Assembly (NCBI RefSeq): GCF_004362215.1
Contig: NZ_SNWR01000001.1
Location: forward strand, 6,120,001-6,184,000
Length of the DNA: 64,000 bases
Reading direction: 5' to 3'
Source of the DNA: Paractinoplanes brasiliensis
Lineage (GTDB): Bacteria; Actinomycetota; Actinomycetes; Mycobacteriales; Micromonosporaceae
Numbering within the stretch: the stretch's first letter is position 1; every line of letters begins with the position of its first letter. The translations under genes were made by a program, and so were the position numbers. Shown piece by piece: positions 24,484 through 34,900 of this stretch. Under the pieces are notes generated by a model. It saw only the letters and a program-made list of their open reading frames with translations. It was not told the DNA's origin and did not search any database.

Positions 24484-26307
24484 TCACGTGGCCTGTAGGT
24501 AGTCGAACCCCAGACCGCTGCTGCGCGTGCGCCGCGCGGTCTGCTTGTGCACGCCCACCCAGGTGACGACCCGGCCGTCGTACCACCGGGTGCGCTGGAA
24601 CCTCTGGCTCACCGCGACGCCGCTGCGCGGCACCTCCTCCTCGTGCAGGAAGTACGGTCGTGGCGGCGCGGCGTCCAGGCCCTCGCGCAGCAGCACCGTG
24701 CGCGGCCGGACCCGCACCGGGGCCGGCGCGGGATCGCCGTCCAGGATGCGCGGCATCGCGGCCCGCTGCAGCTGGATCTCCCGGTTGTCGCCGTCGACGT
24801 GCACCGGAATGAACGGGATCCAGTTCTCCGGCACGCTGCCCATGACCCGGTACCGAATCGGCGCCTGCGGGTCGCCCGCCGGGGGCACCACGGTGCCGTC
24901 GGCGATCGCGGCGTCGAGGATGCGGCGGTGGAAGACGAGCGTCTCGCGGGCGAGTTCCTCGCCGGGCCGGCTGCCGCCGGTCGCCAACGGCACCCGCGTC
25001 TCGACTCCCCACACCATGTTCGCCATCTCGTCGCGGATCAGGCACACCTCCTCCAGGGGTCTGCCCTCCTGGATCTTCGGGACGGTCGGCAGCAACACCA
25101 GGTCGTCGGTGCCGTTGGTGAACATCGACCAGCGCTGCCACTGGTCGCCGGCGCCGGACCCGCTCGGTTCGATCCAGAACCGTTCCCCGAACACGTTGGT
25201 CACCGCGAGCCCGGCGACGTGCGCGATGCTGCCCGCGGGCAGCGACTGCGGCACGAGGTACCAGTCGTTGGCGTACACCAGGCCGAACTCCATGAACAGC
25301 AGCTTCGCGAGGTCGGTCGTGTCCGGGCGGATGTCGCCGAAGTTGGTCTTCCGGTCCTCGAATGCCCACCAGCGGGTGTTCGGCATGCCGTCGAAGACCA
25401 CCTGGACCGGGATGAACGAGGTCGTGGTCGGCTCGGGCGGCCCGGGGGTCGGCGGGTCGCCGGGGATGGACAGCGGCGGCGCGGCCGGGGCGGCATCGAC
25501 GTTGTACCAGTCCAGCCGGCCCTGGTAATACTGCTCGGCCAGGTAGACCCGCTCGCCGTCGGGAGTCGGCGCGGACACCGCGAACTGGTATTCGAGGCGG
25601 TCGGGCTGCCAGGCGTCGCCGGTCGGCGGCTGGTAGAACAGCGTGTCGGCCCAGCGGCGGAACCGGTCGGCCAGCTCGTCGACCACGGTGAAGTCCGCCG
25701 CGTCGATCGACGTGCCGTCGTAGGCGTGGTGTGCCGCGTCCGCGCGCAGGTAGTCGTACAGCAGGTAGCCGTCCATGACCCGGCCGGCCAGCGCGGCCAC
25801 CTGCTGCCAGACCTCCGGGTGGGCGACGATCAGGGCGTCCGCCGGGTCGTCCGGGTCGGGGTGGTCGACCGGATAACCGTCGATGAACTCGTCGTCGAAG
25901 TCGCCCACCGCCCGGACGAGCTTGAGCCAGCGCCGGCCGAGGAGCAGCCGCAGGTCGAGCGAGAGGACCGCGCCGCCCGCCAGGTACGGCACCGGACGGG
26001 CCTCGACCTGCGCCTCCAGCGGAACCGTGGTCAGGAACTCCCGCGCATCGTGGTCCCCGGCCCGGTATTTGGTGAGCCGGGTGGTGGCGACGTGCGCCTG
26101 GGCGAAGACCGGCGATCCGGCATCGTCGCCGAACAGCTCGCCGAGCTGCCACTGCCGGGCAAGCATCCACAGCGGATCGCGCACCTCGGCGCGCAGCGCG
26201 CGGTCGAAGTCGGCCAGCCGCGGCCGGCCTTCCAGCCGGTTCCAGCGCGTCACGGTCGGCAGGATCCGCTCGTCCAGCGCGGCGCGCATGTTCTCGATCT
26301 CAGCCAT
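24484..26307 (-). CDS. Uncharacterised 607-residue protein, fifth gene of the giant operon
   Basis: No family recognised. The start is the ATG at 26307, with GGAGGG five bases upstream, and it overlaps the end of the 1886-residue gene by eight bases. No signal peptide or membrane segment. The N-terminus MAEIENMRAALDERILPTVT is helical. Then comes RDPLWMLARQWQLGELFGDD, a striking aromatic block. The middle has a Pro-rich linker (about 285-305, IPGDPPTPGPPEPTTTSFIP). The second half is beta-rich with many Trp: NTRWWAFEDRKTNFGDIRPD, FGERFWIEP, WVGVHKQTARRTRSS. Overall it looks like a large soluble, possibly structural protein. It is probably part of a complex with the three larger neighbours. 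Confidence 0.85.
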   Translation of the reverse strand: MAEIENMRAALDERILPTVTRWNRLEGRPRLADFDRALRAEVRDPLWMLARQWQLGELFGDDAGSPVFAQAHVATTRLTKYRAGDHDAREFLTTVPLEAQVEARPVPYLAGGAVLSLDLRLLLGRRWLKLVRAVGDFDDEFIDGYPVDHPDPDDPADALIVAHPEVWQQVAALAGRVMDGYLLYDYLRADAAHHAYDGTSIDAADFTVVDELADRFRRWADTLFYQPPTGDAWQPDRLEYQFAVSAPTPDGERVYLAEQYYQGRLDWYNVDAAPAAPPLSIPGDPPTPGPPEPTTTSFIPVQVVFDGMPNTRWWAFEDRKTNFGDIRPDTTDLAKLLFMEFGLVYANDWYLVPQSLPAGSIAHVAGLAVTNVFGERFWIEPSGSGAGDQWQRWSMFTNGTDDLVLLPTVPKIQEGRPLEEVCLIRDEMANMVWGVETRVPLATGGSRPGEELARETLVFHRRILDAAIADGTVVPPAGDPQAPIRYRVMGSVPENWIPFIPVHVDGDNREIQLQRAAMPRILDGDPAPAPVRVRPRTVLLREGLDAAPPRPYFLHEEEVPRSGVAVSQRFQRTRWYDGRVVTWVGVHKQTARRTRSSGLGFDYLQAT

Positions 26308-29300
26308 CGCCGCCCTCCAGAACCGCCGTCAGGTCGTTGTTCAGCGCCAGATTGAGCATCATGGTGATCGGGTAGCGGGTCACCGCAGACAGGGTCGCGG
26401 GCAGCAGCGCCGCATACTCGGTCGTGTCCAGCCGGCTGGGCTCCACCGCCCGCAACCGGGCCTCGACGAACACCTCGCGTACGCCGTCGACCAGGTCCTC
26501 CCACTGCCACGACTCGGCCGGCTGCGGGCTGGTGACCAGCAGCAGCACCTGCGGCGGCTCCGAGTTGGGCCGGTCGTAGTGGAAGGTGAGCCCGGTGGTC
26601 TCCGCCGGCCGGGGAATGACCTCGGTCCACTCGTCGAGCAGCAGCGCGCACTGGCGTGCCGCCGGGTCGTACGGTCGCGCGTGGTGCGCGGTGTAGAGCA
26701 GCCGCTCGCCGTCGAAGGCGTAGTCGGCCGGATGGTCGAGGCCCAGCCAGCGGTCGTCGGCGTGGTAGGGCAGCTGGATCGGGGTCAGTTCGGGCTCGGC
26801 CTTCCGGAAGGCGCCGGTCAGCGCCACCACGAGCTCCCACGCGCGGGCGGGCTCGCGGACCCGGGCGACGCCGGCGAACCAGTCGTCCACTGGCTGGTCG
26901 AGCTCGAGCCCGGCCGGTGCCGGGTCGGTGAGGTAGGACAGCAGCAGCGCGCGATCCGCGTAGGCCTTCGCCAGCTCGCTCGCCTGCCCGGCCGAGGCGG
27001 TGAACTCCCAGACCATCCGGAAGTCGTCGCCCAGCAGCACCTTCGCCGCATCGAGATGGAGCTGGGCCGCTGTCCGGCCGGAGCTGCCGGCCGCCTGGTC
27101 GAGCAGGGCCTGCGCACCGTCTGCCCGGCTGGTGATGCCGTCCGCCAGCAGGGTGATCCGGGCGTGCAGCTCACCGGCGAACCGGATCACCTCATTCTCG
27201 ATCGCCGAAAGATCAAGACCAATGCTTTCGTACGCGGCCAGCGGCTGAACGGCCGCCACCCGCTGCAGCAGCGCGGCGAGTTCGGGCGTGCCCGGCTCGG
27301 TGGTGATGGCGTTGAGGTCGTCGAGTTTGCCGGCGAACGCCTGGCGGGCCGTGGCGAGCGCGACCAGGTAGGCGGCCGTGGTGGCGGGCAGCGGAACGGT
27401 GGCCGTGGTGGCGATCTCCGCCTCGGCGGCGCGCAGGATGGCGAACCGCTCGTCGTCGGAACCGGCGAGCGGCAGCTGCACGGTGGTCAGGTCGTCATAC
27501 CGGGCGAGCCGATCCCGCCAGCGCTCCACGACCGTGCCGACGGCCGCGAGGACCTCGGCGAACCGGGCGGCCTTCCAGTCGTACGCGAAGCCGGAACCGG
27601 CACCCGGGACGGCGTAGAACCCGGCCGCCGAGTAGAGCGGGAGCAGCCGGTCGAGCCAGCCGTCGATGCCGTCGAGAAGGTCGGCGCGATGAGTGACCGG
27701 GTCGGACAGCAACGCGGCGAGGTCCGCGGCGAGCGTGGTCAGGTCGTCTCCCGCACCGGCGGCCGTCACCAGCGCACGCAGGCCGGCCAGCGGCCCGGTG
27801 AGCCGGACCGGGTCGACGACGATGCCGTCCGGCTGGTCGGCCGAGGTCTCGTTCGGCAGCGAGATGTCGGCCGCGGTCAGCGGGCGGGCGGCGAGCAGGA
27901 GCGTACGCAGCGGCGCGATCAGCGCCCCGACCTCGAAGAACGAGTAGGCGGGCCGGCCCACGACGCGTGCCGTGTGGTCGACCTGGACGGCCGTGTCCCA
28001 CCGAGCCGGCACGGTTGCCAGCACGTGCTGCACAACGAGGTCGTCGAGGCCGGTCATCGCCTGGTCGGACTGCGGGTTGAGGGTGTGGAGCAGGTCGATC
28101 GGCTGCAGACCGAGGTCGGCCTGGGTCACCTCGACGGTCCGGGTGACCCCGTCGGTGGCGTCGACGTAGGTCGCGGTGCAGAGAACGTCGGCCGGGGCCG
28201 GCAGATGCTCGTCGAGCCAGGCGTTCACTGCGGGCTCCACCCGGGAGCGCGGCGTGACCGGCACCGCGTTCGGCGACACGTCCGGGTCGAGACCCGCCAC
28301 CAGGTGCAGGCCCATCCGATGGGTGAGGTGGATGCCGCTGCGGGGGTTGGCGACCACCGCCGGCTCGGGTGGGAAGTCTCCGTGGCTGTAGGCGTCGAGG
28401 GTGGACGCGACCCGGTCGCTGTTGCCGAGCACGGTCTGGAAGACGCCCTCGGCGAGCGCCAGGTCGGCAACCGCGTCGTTGAGGTCCCGGATCTTGGCGA
28501 CCTCGTCGTTGAGCACGGCGGCCTCGGCGGCGGTGGCCGATGGCAGCGTGGCCCCGAACGGGTACGTTGTCGCGCCGGTGCGGTTGATCTGGTCGACCAG
28601 CGCGAACCCGTCGACCACGTTGCGCGCCTCGACCAGCGCGATGTCGTCGGCGTCGTCCGACACGGTGTCGGTGAGATGGTCCGCGACCAGCGGGAAAGCC
28701 TTGCGCAGCGGATAGATGAACCGGTCCACCTCGGCGTCGGCGTGCCGGTCGTGCAGCCCGCGTTCCAGCTGATAGCCGAGCAGCGCGCCGAGTTGCTGCC
28801 CGGCCCGGATCCCCTCGATCGCACCGAGCGCGGCGCGCACCCGCTCGGCGGAGAGGTTCACCGCCAGGGTTCCGGGGTTGCCCGGTGCGGCGTTGGCCAG
28901 GAACCCGTTGCGCAGGATCGCGGCCGTGGTGGCCTGGTTCATGGACGGCGCCTGGATGAAGCCGCCGTTGGTGCTGTCCCGCACCAGCGGCGGCCGCACC
29001 GGGCCCGGCGGATTGAAGATCGCATCGAGGTCCGGCGGCAGCTCGACCTCGGTCAGCACCTTGCCCTCCGGGCGCACGCCGCTGAGCCAGCCGAACGCGC
29101 CCAGGTGCAGGCCGGTCCGGACGCTCTGCTCGTCTCGGCCGCCGTAGCGGATCGCCGCGAGCTGGTAATTCACCAGGCCGCTCCGCCAGGCGTCCAGGCG
29201 GTAGGTGCACAGGTCGACGTGTTCGCCGAAGGCCCGTCCGAGCCGCGCGGTCGGTGCGTCGGCGAGTTCCTCCAGCGCCGCGAGCTGCGCGTCGAGGTGC

Positions 29301-31960
29301 CGGGTGGCGGACCGCTCGCCGAGGTTGCGGCTGATGTAGTCCATCACGAGCAGGTCGTCGCTGCCGGTGATCCGGCTGGCCGGCCGGTAGAGGAACTCGT
29401 AGCGGCTTTCGCTGCGCTGGTCGAACCGCACCGGCTTGCCGGAGGTGGACAGCGTGGGCTCCGGGGCCGGCCGGGCCCGTTCGGCCAGGCCGCCGGGCGA
29501 GGCGACGTGCACGAAGCTCGGGTCCAGCCGGGCCACCGCCAGCTGGTCGGCGGACAGCACGCCGGCCTCCTCGTACAGGCGGAGCGAGGCGTCCCAGTAA
29601 CCCAGTTCGACGGCGTGCCGCAGCATCAGGAAGAGCAGCGCGGTCGGCGGCTTGCCGGCGGTGAACCCCTCCTGCCGGCGCACCGCGTCGAGGGACTCCC
29701 GGGCCGCGTCGATCAGCCAGCGCAGATAGTTGCGGCCGTCGTCGGTGGAGGGCCGCACCGGAACGGTCTCCGACACCGGCGGGTCGTCGACGACCGTACC
29801 CATGAGTTTGTTCGCGTCGTCGAGGAAGAACTTCTCCAGCAGTTCGGGGATCTCGGTGCCGTCGTGGCCGAGCCGGCCGAGCACTGACATGCCGGTGGCC
29901 TGGTAGTTCACCGCGACCAGGGCGGCGATCAGCTGTCCGAGGAAGCCGTCCAGCCGCATCCGGTTGGTGAGCTCCTCGAGGCTCTCCGCGAAGCGCTGGT
30001 GGAACTCGACCGAGGAGCCGTGCAGCCCGACGATGTCGAGCAGCAACTGATGCGGATCGCCCGGGGAGTCCACCGTCGGCACCGCGGCGACCAGCGGTTC
30101 CCAGTCCTCGCGGACCTGCGCCAGCAAACGTTCCAGCCGGGCCACGAAGGCGCCGGCTCCGGGCGGCGGGTCGAGCACCGCGGCGGGCGGCACCTCGGCC
30201 AGGGAGATCCGGCTGAGGGCCGTGGTCGGCAGGATCCCGTACGGCTGGTCGCCGATCCGGATGGCCGGCACCGTGCCGCGGCCGACCACGAGGTGGGTGA
30301 AGAACCAGCGGACCAGCTCGACGGTGTGGGCGCCGAGCAGCGGCCGGAGCATCGTCTCGAGGAAGTATCCCCAGGTCGCAGGCCACAGGGCGATGTTCAT
30401 GGCGCGCGCTTCGACCTGGTCGCGGCCCCGGGCGCCGCTCGTCCGGTCGAAGGTGGCCAGGTCGACGCCGAGCATCTCGGCGAGCCACTGCCCGTCTGGC
30501 CGGGTCAGCCAGTCGTCGCTCCGGGCGAGCGGCGGCAGGCCGCCCAGCACCAGGTCGTAGCTCTCGTCCGGGTCTTCCCGCGCCGAGAACGACGAGCCGG
30601 CCTGCTCGACGTTGTTGGTGGCCGAGCCTTGCGGAAGCACGCTGAAACCGGCCGTGCCGTCGCGATGATGAGCGAACAGCTCCTCGACGCCCGCCTTGCA
30701 CGCAGCCGGGTCGGCCGCCATCCGTACGCCCAGGACCAGCAGCTCGTCGAAGCCCGGTGCGACGTCCACGTCGTCAGCGGTGATCCGGAAGCCCATCCCG
30801 ATCCGGACCGCCTCCTCGAAGTCGGCCAGCCAGCGGATCGGCTCGCCGAGCACGATCTCGCCGTCCGCGGAACTGGTTTGATCGGCACCGGCGGCGAGCG
30901 GGTCGACGCCGGTGGCCAGCGGGTGCGGTATCAGGGCGCCGAGCTTGTCGACGACCTTGACCCCGGAGCGGTACGCCAGCAGCACGAACCGCTCCGGCAG
31001 CAACCGCACCGTCGGCGGGTGCGACCAGGGCATCCGCTGCGCGTCGGCGGCCGAGCGGTCGGGCAGTTCCAGGAAACCGGCCTCGACCCGGACCTTGGCG
31101 CGGTCGGCTCCCGCGATCGGCTGCGCCGCGAGGTTCCGCGGCACGGTCCCCGCGCGCAGCTCGGCCGCCCGGCCCGCACCCACCGCGTCGTCCAGCGCCG
31201 TGTCGGCAGCCTGCCGGGCGGCCGGGTCGGCGCCGGCCCGCCAGACGGCGGCCCAGTAGGCGGCGACGGCGGGTTGTTCGGCGGCCGGCACCGAGGGCAG
31301 CGCGACGATCACGAGGAACACGTCGCTCGGGTCCGTACGGACCGGGAAGGTCGCATCGGCCGGCGGGGCGTGCTGTCCGAGCAGCCAGGCCGCCCGGCCG
31401 TGTCCCGAGGCGGCGGCGAAGGCCTGCCACGCGCCGCGGCGCAGCGACTCGTCCCCGCCGGCCGCGAACCAGTCGACCCAGAACCGATCCGTCGCCATCA
31501 GCTCCGGCTCGGCGGGGGTGTCCTCGAACGAGTCGATCAGGCAGTCGTCCGGATAGACCCGCACCAGCAGTTCGTCGGCGCCGCCGGCCTTCGTGAACCG
31601 GGTCTCCAGGCGCAGCGGGAACATCAGGAACGGCAGGTCGGCCGCCCGCACGCCGAGGTTCTCCCGCGGGTCGGTGAACGCCGCGAACGCCGCGGTCAGC
31701 TCGGCGACCGTCGCGCTCGCCTGCTCCCGGAGCACCTGCTGCTCGGCGATGGCGGTGTCGAGCTCGGCTGCCCGGCCGCGCAGGGCCGCGGCCAGCTCGC
31801 GGTCCGCGGCGCGGCTCTCGTCGAACGACCGTTGCAGTCGCAGCCGCTGAGTGGCGACCCGGGCACGCGCCTCGGTCGCCCGGAAGAGCCGCGCCTCGCA
31901 TTCCGCCAGCCGCGCGCGGGCCGCGGTCAGCCGTCCGCCGATGTCGTCGATCTGGCTCAT
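26300..31960 (-). CDS. Uncharacterised 1886-residue giant protein, fourth gene of the operon
   Basis: By far the largest gene here; I do not recognise the whole. The start at 31960 is seven bases past the previous stop, with GGGGTGA as part of both signals. Residues about 1-95 are a long charged helix, probably a coiled coil (heptad-like RLTAARARLAECEARLFRAT). Residues about 108-130 read ADLPFLMFPLRLETRF, then ELLVRVYPDDCLIDSFED. Later blocks include PGFDELLVLGVRMAADP (about 405), RIGDQPYGILPTTALSR (about 570) and a helical, Asp/Ala-rich second half. No signal peptide, no membrane helix, few Cys. I recall similar LETRF/VRVYPD and RxGxQPYGxLP blocks in other unannotated actinobacterial giants, but no function. 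Confidence 0.85.
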   Translation of the reverse strand: MSQIDDIGGRLTAARARLAECEARLFRATEARARVATQRLRLQRSFDESRAADRELAAALRGRAAELDTAIAEQQVLREQASATVAELTAAFAAFTDPRENLGVRAADLPFLMFPLRLETRFTKAGGADELLVRVYPDDCLIDSFEDTPAEPELMATDRFWVDWFAAGGDESLRRGAWQAFAAASGHGRAAWLLGQHAPPADATFPVRTDPSDVFLVIVALPSVPAAEQPAVAAYWAAVWRAGADPAARQAADTALDDAVGAGRAAELRAGTVPRNLAAQPIAGADRAKVRVEAGFLELPDRSAADAQRMPWSHPPTVRLLPERFVLLAYRSGVKVVDKLGALIPHPLATGVDPLAAGADQTSSADGEIVLGEPIRWLADFEEAVRIGMGFRITADDVDVAPGFDELLVLGVRMAADPAACKAGVEELFAHHRDGTAGFSVLPQGSATNNVEQAGSSFSAREDPDESYDLVLGGLPPLARSDDWLTRPDGQWLAEMLGVDLATFDRTSGARGRDQVEARAMNIALWPATWGYFLETMLRPLLGAHTVELVRWFFTHLVVGRGTVPAIRIGDQPYGILPTTALSRISLAEVPPAAVLDPPPGAGAFVARLERLLAQVREDWEPLVAAVPTVDSPGDPHQLLLDIVGLHGSSVEFHQRFAESLEELTNRMRLDGFLGQLIAALVAVNYQATGMSVLGRLGHDGTEIPELLEKFFLDDANKLMGTVVDDPPVSETVPVRPSTDDGRNYLRWLIDAARESLDAVRRQEGFTAGKPPTALLFLMLRHAVELGYWDASLRLYEEAGVLSADQLAVARLDPSFVHVASPGGLAERARPAPEPTLSTSGKPVRFDQRSESRYEFLYRPASRITGSDDLLVMDYISRNLGERSATRHLDAQLAALEELADAPTARLGRAFGEHVDLCTYRLDAWRSGLVNYQLAAIRYGGRDEQSVRTGLHLGAFGWLSGVRPEGKVLTEVELPPDLDAIFNPPGPVRPPLVRDSTNGGFIQAPSMNQATTAAILRNGFLANAAPGNPGTLAVNLSAERVRAALGAIEGIRAGQQLGALLGYQLERGLHDRHADAEVDRFIYPLRKAFPLVADHLTDTVSDDADDIALVEARNVVDGFALVDQINRTGATTYPFGATLPSATAAEAAVLNDEVAKIRDLNDAVADLALAEGVFQTVLGNSDRVASTLDAYSHGDFPPEPAVVANPRSGIHLTHRMGLHLVAGLDPDVSPNAVPVTPRSRVEPAVNAWLDEHLPAPADVLCTATYVDATDGVTRTVEVTQADLGLQPIDLLHTLNPQSDQAMTGLDDLVVQHVLATVPARWDTAVQVDHTARVVGRPAYSFFEVGALIAPLRTLLLAARPLTAADISLPNETSADQPDGIVVDPVRLTGPLAGLRALVTAAGAGDDLTTLAADLAALLSDPVTHRADLLDGIDGWLDRLLPLYSAAGFYAVPGAGSGFAYDWKAARFAEVLAAVGTVVERWRDRLARYDDLTTVQLPLAGSDDERFAILRAAEAEIATTATVPLPATTAAYLVALATARQAFAGKLDDLNAITTEPGTPELAALLQRVAAVQPLAAYESIGLDLSAIENEVIRFAGELHARITLLADGITSRADGAQALLDQAAGSSGRTAAQLHLDAAKVLLGDDFRMVWEFTASAGQASELAKAYADRALLLSYLTDPAPAGLELDQPVDDWFAGVARVREPARAWELVVALTGAFRKAEPELTPIQLPYHADDRWLGLDHPADYAFDGERLLYTAHHARPYDPAARQCALLLDEWTEVIPRPAETTGLTFHYDRPNSEPPQVLLLVTSPQPAESWQWEDLVDGVREVFVEARLRAVEPSRLDTTEYAALLPATLSAVTRYPITMMLNLALNNDLTAVLEGGDG

Positions 31961-31967
31961 CGCCGGC

Positions 31968-34900
31968 TCACCCCGGAAGCATTCTGGTCGCGTGCACGGC
32001 CACCAGGACCGGCACCTGGTACATGACGTAGGCCAGCTCGGCGGCGGAGACGTCCTCGTGCCAGCCGACCTGCACGTCCTCGGCGTGCTGCGCCTGCTGT
32101 TCGGGCGTGGACGAGCCGGGCGGCGGCACCAGGACGACCGCCGGCGCCGGCGCCGGTCGCAGGAAGTCGCCCGCCACGCCGCCGGGCAGCACGTCCGCCC
32201 ACGACAGGTCGTTCCAGTAGCTTTTCGGCGCCCCGCCGTCCTGCTCGATGTCGAAACCGAAGCGCGGCTCGCCGGGGCGTTCCTTGATCACGAAGAACCA
32301 GCCCGGATCGTCCGGGTCCGCCTCGGTCTCGCCGGCTGCCTCCGCGGTGGTCAGGTCGAAGCCGAAGAAGTAGATGTCCGGGTCGACCTTCGCCTCGTAC
32401 AGCGGCGTCTTGACCTTGCTGAGGGGCGGGTCCGCCTCCTCGGCGGCGCTGAGCGTGACCAGCCGGCGCGGCTGCGACCGGTCGATCGCTCCGGCGTCGT
32501 CGACCGTCCACTCGGCCCGGTGCGCGTAGATCACCGCGGTCGGATACTTCTTGAGCAGCTCGCCGCGCACGACCAGGACGACCTCCTGCCGGGCCGGGTC
32601 GGACGGCGCGCGGTTGTCGTGGTCGCCCAGGTGTGACGTCGTCGGCCACTCGTGCAGCGGTGGGATGTCGCGCAGGCTCTCGCGTTGGGCCTCCGGGTCG
32701 CCGCCGTCCGGGCGGTACCGGCCGCCGGCGTCCCAGAACTGCCGGAAGTAGCTGCCGCGCTGGTCGGTCAGGTATTCCCGCCAGAGCAGCTCGCGGGCGA
32801 ACTCGTGGTTGAGCCCGACCAGGTAGGACTCGATGAACCGCTGGTTGGTCTCCAGCAAGGAGATGCTGTTCTGCGCGACCAGGTCGAGGTTCGGCAGCAG
32901 CAGCTCGGGGGAGATGGCCGCCAGCGGCGCGTACATCGGGAGGTCGATCCGCGGGTAGGCGAAGACCTGATCGACGGTCTGCAGGTCGCCGGTCATGGCG
33001 CCGGTGATCCGGGTCGGCAGCTCGAGCGCGGCGGCGATCCGGCGCGGCACGGTGATCGCCGGGTGCAGTGCCGCCAGCGTGCCGGTCACCATCGTGTCCA
33101 GCACGAGCGGGGAGCGCGCCGGTTCCACCGCGACGGCCGCGCTCGACTGCACCAGCCGGTACGCCTCCCGGAGCGCCTGCTTCAGCCGTACGGCCTCGGT
33201 CGCATCCGTTCCGCCGGCGGCCGGCTGATCGGTGCTGCCGGCCGGCTGCAGGGTGAAGTCCGGCCGGGCCGGCAGCCGATCCACCGCCTCCGGGGTCTGC
33301 CCGGCCGGGCCCACCGCGTCCGCCGCCGCGACCTGCCGGGCCAGCCGGCGCAGGTACCACCCGGCGACGGCCAGGCCGGCGGCGATCAGGATGCCGATCA
33401 GCCCGCCGAGGATGCCTCCGGACAGGCCGGCCACCACCGCGATCACGGCCAGCAGCAGGAGCAGCCACAGCAGCCACCGCGAGCGGCGCAGGGCGGCGAT
33501 GAGCCAGCCGGGCACCGGCGGCAGCAAAGCTCCGGCTACATCATCCACGGTGGACAGATTCGGCGGGGTGACCTTGGGCGGGGCCGGCTGGACCGATCCG
33601 TCGTTGATCCGGCCGACCAGCTCGTCCGGCAGCAGGCCGAGCCGCTCCACGGTCCGGCCGCGCGGGCGGAGGATCCGGCGCATCGGCGCGGAGCTCGCCG
33701 CCCGCGGCACGATGCTGGTCCGCACCTGGTGCAACCGGGTGGTCCGGCCGCCCTCGATGGTGCCGGAGCGCAGCAGGACGCGGCCGTCGACCGGGGTGGT
33801 GAGACCGAGGAACCGCTGCGGGTTGGCGGTGGCGAGGGTCGCCATGGTCTGGTGCCAGGTCCAGCTCACCTGCACCGCGACCTGGGCGAGGCGGATCTCG
33901 CGGTTCGCGGCCAGCACGTCGCCGAGCTGTTCCCAGGCGGCGTTCATGTACGCCTCCTGGTTGGCCCGGACCACGTCCGTCCCGAAGCCCGCGGCGGTGC
34001 GGAACCGCGGGTCGAGGTTGAGCTCGTGCACCCAGCCGTCGGCATCGGTGAGCAGGCGCGGCGTCTTGGCGTGCCAGCGGCCGTAGATCGGCGGCGTCAT
34101 CAGCGGATCCGGATCGTCGTCCGCCCGCATCGCGGCGGGCAGGTCCGGGTTCGCCTTCGCGGTCGCCGGATCGATCCGGGCGTAGTCGTCGGCCAGGTTC
34201 ACGAAGGCGGCCAGCTGCGTCTGGAACGGGTGCGGATGCGGCTCGTCCCAGTTCTCGTAGAGCGCCGCCTTCTCCTGCTCGGCCTCGTCCTGCGCGGCCG
34301 CCGGCACCTGCAGGGCGCCGCCGAGACGCAGCACGCCGTGCAGCGCCGGATCGGTGATGCCGGGCAGGTCGCTCCCCGGCGCCTGCACGTCGATGTCTCG
34401 CCGGCCGACCCGGACGTCCATCGGCCGGGGCTCGAGCAGCCGCACCAGATATTCGAAGTCGCCCACCGTCCCGGTGCGGAAATACCAGCGGTGGTAGTAC
34501 GGGTAGGACGTCGCGTCCGGGCGGTCGGCCGGGTTCGGGTACGGGTCCCAGGCCGCGTGCGTGGCGAACGGGGTGCCGGCCGGGTCGGCGCCCAGCCCGG
34601 CCAGCCGCCCCGACTCGAAGACCGGCATCAGGAAGGCGTGGTAGGCCGTGTTGGTCTCGAGTAGCCGCGGCGACACGATCCGGGAGTACGCCAGATCCGG
34701 GTTGGTGGCCAGGATGGTGGCCAGCCCGTCCAGGACAGGTCCGGAGTTCTCCCCGGCGACGATCGCCTCGCCCGGCACGAGCGGCTGGTTGACGTGGACG
34801 TGCGCCCACGCCCACAGGTCGTCCGACGGCGGGAACACCACCGGATCGGCGATGTCCACGAAGGGCAGCGGCCGGCCGGCGATCCCGACGGCGCCGTCGC

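Noticed and set aside
25883..29887. Open plus-strand frame of 1334 codons opposite the giant proteins
   Set aside because: It is the antisense of the 607- and 1886-residue genes. Its translation is Arg/Gly/Val-rich with no domain, as expected from high third-position GC.
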